NCBI RefSeq assembly: GCF_020991125.1
Contig: NZ_CP087715.1
Coordinates: 2,383,501-2,447,500, forward strand
Direction of reading: 5' to 3'
Length of the DNA: 64,000 nucleotides
Source: Microbulbifer celer
GTDB lineage: Bacteria > Pseudomonadota > Gammaproteobacteria > Pseudomonadales > Cellvibrionaceae
Below, piece after piece: positions 47,722-56,786 of this stretch (position 1 is its first letter; each line of letters starts with the position of its first letter). A model generated the notes under the pieces. It saw only the letters and a program-made list of their open reading frames with translations. It was not told where the DNA came from and did not search any database. The position numbers were made by a program, and so were the translations under genes.

Positions 47722-49650
47722 TTAGTTACACTGGCTCAATCCGGCTTTCGGTTTTGTCACGCCGATCTGGTTACCGTAGATGTCGTACTGGTAACAGGTT
47801 CGCAGCGTCGGGCCGCCCGGCTCCGAGACCGTCACGCCGGTCAGCAACAGATTGTCGTGATCGTACTCGAAGCGCGTTATCACTTCGTCTCCGCCAACGC
47901 AGCCATTACCGGCAGAACTGCTGTTGATACAGTACTTTTCCGCCGTCTTCATCCAGATCGGCGTACCGCTGATCTTGCTGCTGCCACTGTTGAAGTATTG
48001 AGCTCGCAGCGACGTGTATTCGTAGCGTGTCTGCGCCCTGATGCCGTGCTTGTTCGGGGGATAGGTGATGGTGGCAACCTGACCCGACTCGGGGTGATAC
48101 GTGTAATCTGTCGTGTTGCCGTTAGCATCACGAATCCACACGGGCTTGTTGCAAGTCTTGCGCGTGGTACTCGTACAGTTGTCCGGATACTTCGCTTCCC
48201 GGTGCGTACGGTAGACGCCGTCGATGAGATACTTCACCTTCGTCAGGTTGCCGCGCGTGTACTCGTACCGTTCCGGAGGACCGGACAATTTGTAGAAGTC
48301 GATGGGCCAATTCCTCGCTGAAGGCGCAAAGTTGATTTGGCCATCTTCGGTGTTTGCGAAACTGATGGCGTCCGGGTTGCCTTGAACGCTGCTCAAGACG
48401 ACGTTAGTCACTCCCCCGCCGCCGTTGTTGACGGTGGCACTCCCCATGTAGTTCTGCAACATGGAGTAGCCGCTAGGCCTATCAAGGCTCGTCGCCTTGG
48501 TAACGACCCCGGCGGTCCGCGCTCGATGCACCCAGGAGCCAATGATGCTGTCGTTAAATGTAAAGATATTCTTGAAGTCGTAGGTGAAGTGTTCGCTGTT
48601 ACTTCCCGCGGGCGTTATCCCTACCAGTCGTGGCGAAAACTCCGTACCCGGCACGTACGGTTCCACCACGCCCGACTCGCTGTATGCCAGGTCGTAGGCG
48701 CTGAAACGATACTTGGTGATACCGCCTTGTGCATCCGTCACTTTCACTGTGCTTTCGCCAATGAACATCGTTCTGGGCATCCCGGCGGGCCAATCGAAGG
48801 TTGCGGTGGGCCAGGGGTTGGTCAAGCTGCAGTCCTGCGCTGTCGGCGCGCAGAATTCCACCGCATTGTTGATCGCCTTGACCTGCTTGGGGTTGGCAGA
48901 CGACCAGCCCGATGCCGCGGACGTAAGCGCTGTCGGCACACCGATGAGATCCGGGTTGTCTGGCTTATCCATCGGGCGGCTATCCTGGGCGTAGATGCTC
49001 TTGAGCTGAAATCCCGTGTTGGACTGGATACCCATACCGCCAGGCGTGACCGTGATCGTAAACCCGTTCGGACGAATGATTTCACTCAGCAGGCCGGTTG
49101 CGCCTGCCGCCGCATTGGCCGCGCGCGTGAACTTCACAATGGTCCCGTCGGGCTTGGTCCACTCGAGCAGCGCGCCATTACTCACCAGCGTGTGCCGCTC
49201 GTCGCCGACTGCGATATAGGTGTATGGGGGCGGTGTGCTATGGAACTGCTCTACACGCGCGCCGTTGACCTCGACTCTGAAGTCCGCAGAGTCCACGAAG
49301 TCACTCACACGCAATACAGCCTTCGGGGAATAGGTCGCCTCCTGGGACAAGTTCACGTAGCGCGTTTGTGCCCGCAAGTTATCGCTGAAGCCGCGATAAT
49401 TGAGAAAGGCAAAGTCGTTCGCATACACGGAAATCCGATGACTCAATCCCATCGCGCCACCAATGCTCACGGTGTCGAGGCCGTGTGTGACCTGCCCCGT
49501 AACCATATTGACCCCGAACTCGTCGACGATCTGTACTTTGGGTCGCTCGATGTCCACCGCTTGCGCCGCGGCGGAAACCGCCACGAGCACCACCAACACC
49601 CAACCGAAGGACCGTCCTCTGTGTATCACCTCCATCCGATCTTGCTCCAT
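47722..49650 (-). CDS. Sec-exported Rhs-associated N-terminal-type protein
   Basis: A 642-residue protein. The start may be Met1 or Met6 (49635), the latter having GGAG nine nt upstream. A signal peptide (ending in AAAQA, about 30) precedes a beta-rich region that resembles the N-terminal portion of secreted Rhs/YD proteins (GVNMVTGQVTHGLDTVSIGG, then IRPNGFTITVTPGG). A few YD units follow near the end (YRTHREAKYPD, IRDANGNTTDYTYHPESGQV, YDIYGNQIGVTKP). In most systems this region and the Rhs core are one polypeptide; here they are split, each with its own signal. Its start codon directly follows the FN3 gene stop (TGAATG). Confidence 0.85.
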   Translation of the reverse strand: MEQDRMEVIHRGRSFGWVLVVLVAVSAAAQAVDIERPKVQIVDEFGVNMVTGQVTHGLDTVSIGGAMGLSHRISVYANDFAFLNYRGFSDNLRAQTRYVNLSQEATYSPKAVLRVSDFVDSADFRVEVNGARVEQFHSTPPPYTYIAVGDERHTLVSNGALLEWTKPDGTIVKFTRAANAAAGATGLLSEIIRPNGFTITVTPGGMGIQSNTGFQLKSIYAQDSRPMDKPDNPDLIGVPTALTSAASGWSSANPKQVKAINNAVEFCAPTAQDCSLTNPWPTATFDWPAGMPRTMFIGESTVKVTDAQGGITKYRFSAYDLAYSESGVVEPYVPGTEFSPRLVGITPAGSNSEHFTYDFKNIFTFNDSIIGSWVHRARTAGVVTKATSLDRPSGYSMLQNYMGSATVNNGGGGVTNVVLSSVQGNPDAISFANTEDGQINFAPSARNWPIDFYKLSGPPERYEYTRGNLTKVKYLIDGVYRTHREAKYPDNCTSTTRKTCNKPVWIRDANGNTTDYTYHPESGQVATITYPPNKHGIRAQTRYEYTSLRAQYFNSGSSKISGTPIWMKTAEKYCINSSSAGNGCVGGDEVITRFEYDHDNLLLTGVTVSEPGGPTLRTCYQYDIYGNQIGVTKPKAGLSQCN

Positions 49651-51777
49651 TCAAAAATAAGCGCGCGTGCCGCAACCCACACTATTGCAAGCTCGAACCC
49701 ACTTGGGCTTGTTGCCAGCGGGGTTGTTGTATGGACACGATATGTATCCCGTCGTCACCGTGAGTGTCTTCACAGTGCCGCTCGTATCCCTCAGCTCGTA
49801 TGTCGTGGCGCCATTGACTGCATTCCAGCTCGCCCTCCACGAGCAATTCGCAACCTGCGAATATGAAAGTCCGCTGGGAGCAGGTGGTGCTGCGCTCGAC
49901 GTTGTAAATGAACCACTCGCCGCCGGACCGACGTTGCCGGCGCCGTCGCGGGCGCGCACCTGGAATGAATATGTGCTGAGCTGATTGAGACCAACGAGAT
50001 TGACGGCGAGAACCTTCTCAAGCGCGGTCCACGTGGGCGCGTTGTTGAGGCGATATTCGTAGCCGGTGACACCAATGTTGTCGGATGCGGCCACCCAATT
50101 CGCACTGGCCGAGTACGAGGTGACATTACTAAACGAAGGCGTCCCCGGAGCCGAAGGCGATGTCGTGTCAGGCGCCGCAGGTGTATTGAACGATGCGGAG
50201 TTGGACGTGCTGTAATTTCCAGCGCCATCGCGTGCCTGTACCTCGAAAGTGTACGTCTTTGAGGCAGACAGTCCGGTGAGCCCCACCGTCGTTCCGATGC
50301 CGATCGACACCCAGGATCCACTATTGAGGCGATATCGATAGCCTGCCACGCCTGAAGCGTCCCTGGATGCGGTCCAGGTTACGGTGGCACTCGACTGCGT
50401 CACTGCGCTGAATGTGGGAATGCCCGGCCGCGACGGGGGCGTGGTGTCCGACGAGAAGAAGTACGACCTGGTGCTGCATGCAATGCTGTTACAGGCCTGC
50501 ACCCATTCAGGTTTGTTGCCATCAGGATTGCCCACCGGACAGTTGACGATGGTGGACGGCGTCGTCAAATTGCGTTGTGCGGCATTCGTCTCATCGAACG
50601 CGTAGTAGGTGGCTCCAGCGGATGCACTCCACGTCACATTCCATGCGCAATCTGCCATCAGTCTCGCATCCAGATCGCTGGGTGGCGCAGGTGCCGCCGA
50701 GCCGGTTGTGAAAGATTTAGAGACCGAAGGCCCCGCATTGCCGGCCGCATCGAGCGCTCGCACTTCGAAGATGTACGTCGTGTGATCCACGAGTCCAGAC
50801 AGGCCCTGCTTGGTCCCGCTGCCCTTATTGGTCCAAACCGCCGCACTGTTAAGCCGATACTGGTAGCCAACGACCGCAATGTTGTCCGTGGCGGCACCCC
50901 AGCTTGCCATCACGCTTGTGCCATCGACACTTAAACTCAAAGCACCGGGACTGCTCGGCGCCGACCGATCCACGGATACGCCGTTTTCGCCTGTCGTGTA
51001 GTCGCTGCAACTCGCGCCATTACATGCGCGGACACGATAGTAGTAGTTGCCGGTGCTCTTGCTCGTAGCGCCCCACCCCTGGTCACTCCCGTTATACACA
51101 CGAGTCTGCGATGTAAAGCTCGAGCTTGAGGACTCGTACAGCTCGTAGGCGGTCACAGTCCCGCTAGATGGCGCACCCCAGCCGATGGGGTAGTCGCCAG
51201 AGCTGCTTATAGTGGGCACCGCAATCGAGACAGGCGTGCCCGGTGGGAATGCAACTACAACAGGGTTCGCACCCGCTGCATATTCACTGCACAAGCCTTC
51301 ATTACATACGCGCACACGGTAGTAGTAGCTGCCGTCAACCTTACCGCTGATCTCTTTGGCCCGCGCTGCGCCGCTGTAGACCCGTGTTTGAGTGCTGAAT
51401 GTAGAACTCGTCGACTCGTATAACTCGTATGCGGTGAACGTCTCTGACGGTGCTGTCCATGTGATCCTGTAACTGCCGGTGCTGCTGTTCACCGGCACGT
51501 TGACAGATGGCGGCGCGCCGGGCGTGGCGAGATCACTTACCTGCGTGCGATTACCTGCGGCATCGAGCTCATACAGCGTTTCCGTGCCATCGTCGCGCGT
51601 GACTTTGTGCAAACGACCCAGAGCGTCATATTCGTAGCTGGTCGATGCGGCCCAACTCGCTGCGGATAGGAGAATACAGATGCCCGCCGCAATCCAGTAA
51701 AGAACCGCACGACCTCCGTCGCCGCAGGATCCCTGCGATCTGCGCCCACGCACATCGACCTCAAGCGAAGCGTTCAT
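49651..51777 (-). CDS. Secreted FN3-repeat protein with N-terminal YD repeat
   Basis: A 708-residue protein. A long signal region (hydrophobic 26-44) is followed at once by one YD repeat (TSYEYDALGRLHKVTRDDGT, then YELDAAGNRTQV). The rest has two similar FN3 units with a Cys pair (YYYRVRVCNEGLC and YYYRVRACNGASC), three FN3 units of another subtype (YRYRLNSGSW, YEYRLNNAP), and two Cys modules (about 380-445 and 640-708) ending STRSYF and GTRAYF. It opens the four-gene Rhs operon. An adhesin or presentation scaffold is plausible. Confidence 0.85.
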   Translation of the reverse strand: MNASLEVDVRGRRSQGSCGDGGRAVLYWIAAGICILLSAASWAASTSYEYDALGRLHKVTRDDGTETLYELDAAGNRTQVSDLATPGAPPSVNVPVNSSTGSYRITWTAPSETFTAYELYESTSSTFSTQTRVYSGAARAKEISGKVDGSYYYRVRVCNEGLCSEYAAGANPVVVAFPPGTPVSIAVPTISSSGDYPIGWGAPSSGTVTAYELYESSSSSFTSQTRVYNGSDQGWGATSKSTGNYYYRVRACNGASCSDYTTGENGVSVDRSAPSSPGALSLSVDGTSVMASWGAATDNIAVVGYQYRLNSAAVWTNKGSGTKQGLSGLVDHTTYIFEVRALDAAGNAGPSVSKSFTTGSAAPAPPSDLDARLMADCAWNVTWSASAGATYYAFDETNAAQRNLTTPSTIVNCPVGNPDGNKPEWVQACNSIACSTRSYFFSSDTTPPSRPGIPTFSAVTQSSATVTWTASRDASGVAGYRYRLNSGSWVSIGIGTTVGLTGLSASKTYTFEVQARDGAGNYSTSNSASFNTPAAPDTTSPSAPGTPSFSNVTSYSASANWVAASDNIGVTGYEYRLNNAPTWTALEKVLAVNLVGLNQLSTYSFQVRARDGAGNVGPAASGSFTTSSAAPPAPSGLSYSQVANCSWRASWNAVNGATTYELRDTSGTVKTLTVTTGYISCPYNNPAGNKPKWVRACNSVGCGTRAYF

Positions 51778-51828
51778 CCATGATTCTCCCTATTGTTCTG
51801 CCACCAAGTGTTCAGAGCGACAGTATTT

Positions 51829-51840
51829 GTTAGCGCTAAC
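51829..51840. promoter_or_regulatory. LacI-family operator-like palindrome
   Basis: GTTAGCGCTAAC, a perfect 12-bp dyad centred on CG, lies about 50-65 nt upstream of the FN3 gene start. The form is typical of LacI/GalR-family operators. No LacI gene is in the window. Confidence 0.5.
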
Positions 51841-52055
51841 CTGCTAACTCTCAAAGAATGCGGGCGCCGTCTGTGCTCTCCAACCCGGCTAGGCACAGAC
51901 CAAACGCCTGCGCATGGAAAAATCGCTGAGCCTGCAGGGATCCCCCCAAAACCCGAAAGCGATCAAAATTTATTCTTGAGTGTGCAATGGCCAAGATTTG
52001 TCTGCGCAATTTGGATTACTGGCGGAGAATAAAACCACAAATCGAGGAAAGTTTT

Positions 52056-52069
52056 GATAGCGCTACCAG
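52056..52069. promoter_or_regulatory. Second LacI-like dyad
   Basis: TGATAGCGCTACCA matches its own reverse complement except at one pair. It shares the TAGCGCTA centre with the site at 51829, which is about 228 nt away. Confidence 0.4.
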
Positions 52070-52341
52070 TCAAATGGATGAGTTTCGCGTCAATTTTTGG
52101 TTGCGAGGGGAGCTTTTGATAGGAAATTGCTACTTGAGCCAATAAATCGGCACCAAATGGCGAATCTCTACCGTGGCTGGTTTACGGACTTTCGAAGTAA
52201 ATGAAGTTCCATAGCGGCTTCAGCCTTCGCAACCCTGCTGCTTATGGCGAGCTGCGCGGCCATGGCCAATAGCCCAGTGGATTTCATCCACTACAAGGCT
52301 CGGCTGACACCGAACTTTCGTCCAAGTCCGCTACCGGGATG

Positions 52342-52560
52342 GTGGAGATCGAATTTTCCGCTACCGCCGACTGGGTCCGTGAGCAGGTCTTTTCCCCCAA
52401 ACACAAGAAATTCTCTCCGTGGTCGACGATCGGCTCGACCTGTCCTACCGTGTCGACAAGGATGCGCTGATCATCACCTTGAACAGGTACCTGATCCTGG
52501 GCAGGCATGAGCGACTCGATATCGCCTACCGGGCCAATAGGGTTCAACGCGACGGAAGCA
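52342..52560 (+). pseudogene. Fragment resembling a WYL-domain regulator C-terminus
   Basis: VEIEFSATADWVREQVFSP reads in one frame; after a one-base shift the next frame gives QTQEILSVVDDRLDLSYRV and a short continuation. The pattern (beta strand, VRE, psQ, then DGxLxLxxxV) resembles the C-terminal extension of WYL transcription factors. There is no HTH or upstream part. It is a small, frameshifted remnant. Confidence 0.4.
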
Positions 52561-53005
52561 CTAGTTCACAGCTCGGCGGCGCCGTTTCGCAGCGGACTTC
52601 TTACCCGGCTTCTTCTTGCCCTCCTCCTTGACCACCCGCAGCAGCGGCTCGTCCGAGCGGAAGATCAGGCCGTGGGTCTCGGTGGGTCTTCTGGCCCTGC
52701 AACAACTGTTGCAGGTACCGCACTATCTGCACCGAGATTTCCTGCCCCGGCACCAGCACGGGAATACCCGGCGAATAGGGCACGATTTCGTCGGCACTGG
52801 TGCGGCCGATCAGTTGCTTCTCCGCCAGTGTGCCGTTGTCCATCAGCGGCAGCTCTTCAGTATCGGCGAAATAGGCATCCCCCAGCAGATAGGTGAAGCG
52901 GGTGAATTCCGGCTGGCGCCGCGGCGAACCCGCGTGAGTGCGCTTGCGGGTGTTGCGGGCCAGCTGTTTGAGGGAGTGGATCAGGCGCAGCAATTTACTC
53001 TCGGT
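52561..53005 (-). pseudogene. C-terminal fragment of an Orn/Lys/Arg decarboxylase paralogue
   Basis: From about 53005 the - strand encodes TESKLLRLIHSLKQLARNTR and, later, DAYFADTEELPLMDNG and PGIPVLVPGQEIS, parallel to residues 528-660 of the intact decarboxylase. A frameshift after LLQGQ moves THGLIFRSDEPLLRVV to another frame that ends at the TAG at 52561-52563. The first roughly 530 residues are absent. It is diverged from the intact gene, so it is an old paralogue and not a recent copy. Confidence 0.85.
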
Positions 53006-53011
53006 GCGGTT

Positions 53012-53269
53012 GGCAGCTACCTGCGTTATGACATGTGATCTGACAGACTGGACGGTGGCTATCCCAAACCGGTGAACAACAGCACTTGGCCGGGTATAGG
53101 TGCCTACGCCACGGAAATCTCCGCCGCTCAAAAGTGGAACAGCAGCCGCGCATATATCTTCCTGACCTATCAGCGCTATCTGCGCTACGACATCAGTAGA
53201 GACTCGGTGGATAGTGGCTACCCTAGGAATATCAGCGGCGATACTTGGTCAGGGCCTATGGTCCCCTGA
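53012..53269 (+). pseudogene. Broken hemopexin-repeat gene fragment
   Basis: The frame reads GSYLRYDM, stop (53036-53038), SDRLDGGYPKPVNNSTWPGI, then AYIFLTYQRYLRYDISRDS and DSGYPRNISGDTW, and ends at 53269. RYDxxxDxxDxGYPxxI-xxW is the hemopexin-like repeat, present twice. The 5' part is missing; it abuts the decarboxylase fragment head-on at about 53005-53012. Confidence 0.7.
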
Positions 53270-53384
53270 GGGAAACCAGTCAACTTTGAGCTTATCCGTT
53301 CTTTAGAACACAGCCGGCGCACGAGTTTTCATGCACCGCGTTTAACCCACCAATTGGTGCCAAGAACCCGTCTTGGTTCAATCA

Positions 53385-54112
53385 TTACCACGGAACATGC
53401 GTACCATCCCAGAACAGTAGCCTGCCGTTGTCTTCCGGCTGCAACTATTCAAGCACCGCTACAATACGCTGTGCACTCTGTGTCGGCGAATAGAGTTTGC
53501 CGTCAGGAATATTGCTCTGGAAAGATTTGGAAAGTGGTGTGTCGGTGGTTCCCAAGTGTATCGCCACAACACAGTATGCCTCACCTTTCTGCTCCATTCG
53601 ATCGAGAGGTTCCGTTCAGCGCCGCTTTGTTCACGCGATATCTGTACCAGCCGCCCAGGCGGCTGTCCTCGATACTGCCGACTTTTGCCGACAGTGAGGC
53701 TCAGACTAGTGGCGACCGCTTTTTAAGCAGCGGTGCCAGTGCCTGAGCGAGGTGGGGGTGTGTCAGCACATTGACAGAGATGCTATTGACTAGTGCTTCG
53801 TCACCGCACTGCTGCAGATTTTTTCCGGGCTGTCCCCGACCAGTGGAGCGTTCCGCAACCGCTGATTACCCAGTTCGGGACGGGCTGCACCCGAAGCCAG
53901 TTGCCCACCTGTTCCAGAGAACTCTCGTCAGCAATAGACGCGCGCAGTTGGCGGTGATTTGCGGAAATGGGGGCCAGCTCCGAACGGCTGACGGTAAGCA
54001 GCAGCACGCTAGGGAAACGTCTTACCAGTTCCTCACACAAGATCGCGCCAAGACCGCCACTGGCGCCGGCCAGCAGGATACACTCGGGGCTGTTGGTTTC
54101 ACCCTGCGGCAT
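53385..54112 (-). pseudogene. SDR-family (CsgA-like) oxidoreductase pseudogene
   Basis: From ATG 54112 the protein starts MPQGETNSPECILLAGASGG with the GASGGLG cofactor loop and runs about 100 residues. Then frameshifts and stops interrupt it. The active-site stretch SAKVGSIEDSRLGGWYRYRV with YxxxK-like spacing (V-N-K follows) and the C-terminus PEDNGRLLFWDGTHVPW remain in other frames. The original was a short-chain dehydrogenase of about 240 residues. It lies 31 nt after the decarboxylase gene and was probably in its operon. Confidence 0.8.
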
Positions 54113-54143
54113 TGGCTTCCCTCCCCTGCGGCCATTTATGGAA

Positions 54144-56153
54144 CTAGCGTTCCGCCTTGCCGCCTTTCCCTGAAGATTTTTCCGATTGGCAGACAACCCG
54201 CAACATGGGTTCATCGGAGCGAAAAATCAGCCCGTGAATTTCGGTGGCATTCTGCCCCTGCAACAGTTGCTGCAGAAACTGCACGATCTGGGTAGAAATC
54301 TCCTGCCCAGGCACCAGAACCGGGATACCGGGTGGGTAGGGAACAATTTCGTCAGCGCAGGTGCGCCCTACCAGTTTTTTCTCTGCCGCTACGCCATTGT
54401 CCATCAAGGGTAATTCTTCGGTGTCGGCGAAGTAGGCATCCGCCGGCAGACAGGTTAGACGGGTGAGTTCCGGCAGCCGTCGGCTGGCACTGATATGGCT
54501 GCGGCGACGGGGGTTGCGTGCCAGTTGTTTTAACGCGTGCACCAGACGCAATAACTTGCTCTCGGTACTGCCGAGTGTCACCAGCACACTCACGGTGTTG
54601 TAAGTGGTTTTCTCCACCTGAATGCCGTACTGATCGAACAGTTTGACCTGGATCTCTTTGCCGGAATATCCACTGCCGGAAACGTCAATAGTGACCTTGG
54701 TAGGGTCGAGTCGGATATTGTCGTTTTCCAGCGCGGGGGGAATCAGGTCTTCCCGCGTCAGCGCGCGGAACACGCCGGTGGCATCGACTTCCCGGCGCAG
54801 GGTTTCCACCATCTGCAAACAGTGCCGCAGGCGGCCGAAGCCTTCCATCACCATCTGTTTGCGGGCCACGTCGAGGCTCGCAATCATCATGTACTGAGGG
54901 CTGGTAGACGCGTACATGTTCAGGTTTTCGCGGAAGCGGTACTCGTCAAAATCCGGATCCTGTACGTGAATCATACTCGCCTGGGAAAACGCCGACAGCA
55001 TCTTGTGCGTGCTCTGGGTAACATAGTCTGCACCACACTCCAGGGCTGTGGGCCGCAGTTGCGTATGGAAATAGCCATGGGCGTACCAGGCCTCATCGAT
55101 CAGGACTTTGACCCCCCGCTCGTGGGCGGACTCGATGATCGGTTTGAGATCGTAGCGCAGACCGTCATAGGTGCACGAGGTGATCACCAGCAGGCCCGCA
55201 TCCGGATGCTCGTCCAGCGCCAGCTCGATATCCGCCCGGGATACCGGGCCGTAAATACCAAACTGCGGGTGCAGGGTAGACTTCAGATACACGGGCTCAC
55301 AACGGTTCATCACCACTGCGTGGTGCACCGACTTGTGACAGGCCTGATCGACAATGATCTTTCCACCACCGCCCAGGATCTGTTGAATCACTACTTTGTT
55401 GGCGGTGGACGTACCATTGGTAAGAAAGAAGGTCTGCTCCGCGCCAAAAGCCTGCGCGGCAAGGTCCTGCGCCTCCTGAATGACCGAGTGTGGTTCCAGC
55501 AGGCTGTCGAGCACCTGAACCGATACAGAAAGATCGGTATTGAAGACGTGCTCACCCATAAAGCGGTAGAAATCCCCCACCCAGGGGCTGTTGCGCAGGC
55601 TGTCACCGCCGGAGTGGCCGGGGGTGTGCCAGGCATCGCGGGCACTGAATACATACTCTTTCAGGGTGTCCGCAAACGGCGTCGACGCACGGCGGGCAAT
55701 AAACGCCTGTACCAGGCGGAACATGTGGTTGAAGTTGCCCTCGCGACGGTCGAACAGTTCGTCAAACCGCTGTCGTACCGACGCCGGTGCGCCACCGTGT
55801 CCGTCGAGAAAGGAATCCTGCGCCACCAGAAACACATTCAGCTGCGCGCGCAGTTCGTGCATCCGGTCTGCCAGCAGTTCCGCGTCCTTCAGCTCGTCCG
55901 GGCTGCAGCCGGCATCAATAATCAGCGCCTGCAGGCGGTCTTCGCTGCACAGGTGCTTTTCCAGCGCCGCAGTAGCCACGGCTTCAAAGCGCAGCCCGAA
56001 GGGGTTTTCGTGTTGCGCAGCCGTTGCATTGAGTGCATTCACCCAACTACTGCTCAGGTCGCGGTCATTACTGACCAGTGCAACCCGGCACTCCAGTTGC
56101 GGATGTCCATCACTCAGGTTGCCCAGATCAGGCATTGTCAATTCCATACCCAT
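54144..56153 (-). CDS. Orn/Lys/Arg decarboxylase (fold-type I PLP enzyme)
   Basis: A 669-residue PLP enzyme. An N-terminal receiver-like wing domain (about 20-150) precedes the catalytic domain with HTPGHSGGDSL at 176-186, TNGTSTANK, DEAWYAHG at 353-360, and the cofactor lysine K384 in QSTHKMLSAFS. The C-terminal domain has PGIPVLVPGQEIS. It decarboxylates a basic amino acid, for polyamine synthesis or acid resistance; the exact substrate cannot be told. The tail rich in Lys, Ser and Gly (SSGKGGKAER) is an extension. The downstream SDR partner is now a pseudogene. Confidence 0.92.
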   Translation of the reverse strand: MGMELTMPDLGNLSDGHPQLECRVALVSNDRDLSSSWVNALNATAAQHENPFGLRFEAVATAALEKHLCSEDRLQALIIDAGCSPDELKDAELLADRMHELRAQLNVFLVAQDSFLDGHGGAPASVRQRFDELFDRREGNFNHMFRLVQAFIARRASTPFADTLKEYVFSARDAWHTPGHSGGDSLRNSPWVGDFYRFMGEHVFNTDLSVSVQVLDSLLEPHSVIQEAQDLAAQAFGAEQTFFLTNGTSTANKVVIQQILGGGGKIIVDQACHKSVHHAVVMNRCEPVYLKSTLHPQFGIYGPVSRADIELALDEHPDAGLLVITSCTYDGLRYDLKPIIESAHERGVKVLIDEAWYAHGYFHTQLRPTALECGADYVTQSTHKMLSAFSQASMIHVQDPDFDEYRFRENLNMYASTSPQYMMIASLDVARKQMVMEGFGRLRHCLQMVETLRREVDATGVFRALTREDLIPPALENDNIRLDPTKVTIDVSGSGYSGKEIQVKLFDQYGIQVEKTTYNTVSVLVTLGSTESKLLRLVHALKQLARNPRRRSHISASRRLPELTRLTCLPADAYFADTEELPLMDNGVAAEKKLVGRTCADEIVPYPPGIPVLVPGQEISTQIVQFLQQLLQGQNATEIHGLIFRSDEPMLRVVCQSEKSSGKGGKAER

Positions 56154-56348
56154 CGCAATTCTTCTTATCTTTCAGCATAGAAGTTAGTGAGACTCTGCAT
56201 CAATCGGGCTGAGGCAGCGCGGACTTGATCAGAGGCGTGCTCAATACTAAATGAGGCCACAAGCAATGAGTTGGCGGGTTCAGGATTCAGAGAGAAGTGT
56301 GGAGATCAATCCCGCATACAAAATGAATGGTCATAAAGCGACGCGAGT

Positions 56349-56753
56349 TCAGAACTTTGCGCTCTGAACTTCGCCATTGAACTGCAAACAGTGCTGCACC
56401 CGCACCCGTTGCACCGGACTGAGATCATCCAGGGAGAAGTATGCGAACTCGGAATGTTCCGGCGACAGAACAATATCCCCATCGCTAAGGAAATGTGCGC
56501 GGAAGATAAAAACATGGGAGTTGTATACACGGTGGTAATAGACGCCACTGAGGTAGTCAATAATGACATCCCGGCCCAGCTCTTCCCGACACTCCCGGTG
56601 AAGGGCCTCGTGCACGGTTTCACCGATATCCAGTGCACCGCCAGGCAGCCCCCAGGTTTTATCCGCGTAAGTGGCGCGAACCTGCAGAACTTCGCTGGCA
56701 TCGTTACAGATCACCGCGTGCGCGCTCAATTTATAGGTATCGTCAAATCCCAT
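56349..56753 (-). CDS. NUDIX hydrolase
   Basis: A 134-residue protein with a Nudix box GALDIGETVHEALHRECREE followed by LG (GX5EX7REUXEEXG). The preceding TYADKTWGLPGG is typical. The family hydrolyses nucleoside diphosphate-linked compounds with Mg2+. The substrate is not evident. It starts 33 nt after the phospholipase gene on the same strand. Confidence 0.9.
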   Translation of the reverse strand: MGFDDTYKLSAHAVICNDASEVLQVRATYADKTWGLPGGALDIGETVHEALHRECREELGRDVIIDYLSGVYYHRVYNSHVFIFRAHFLSDGDIVLSPEHSEFAYFSLDDLSPVQRVRVQHCLQFNGEVQSAKF

Positions 56754-56786
56754 CCGCGGTTCCCGGGCCCGTTTGCTCGATATCGA

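Larger units (their letters stand above)
51778..52337. other. Non-coding region upstream of the Rhs operon
   Basis: About 560 nt without a supported gene. It contains two LacI-type operator-like palindromes and presumably the operon promoter. Base composition is more AT-rich than the backbone around 51960-52150. Confidence 0.55.

Noticed and set aside
49655..51777. Possible CRISPR or satellite array suggested by repeats in the FN3 gene
   Set aside because: The repeats are diverged coding units of FN3 and Cys modules, without regular spacers.
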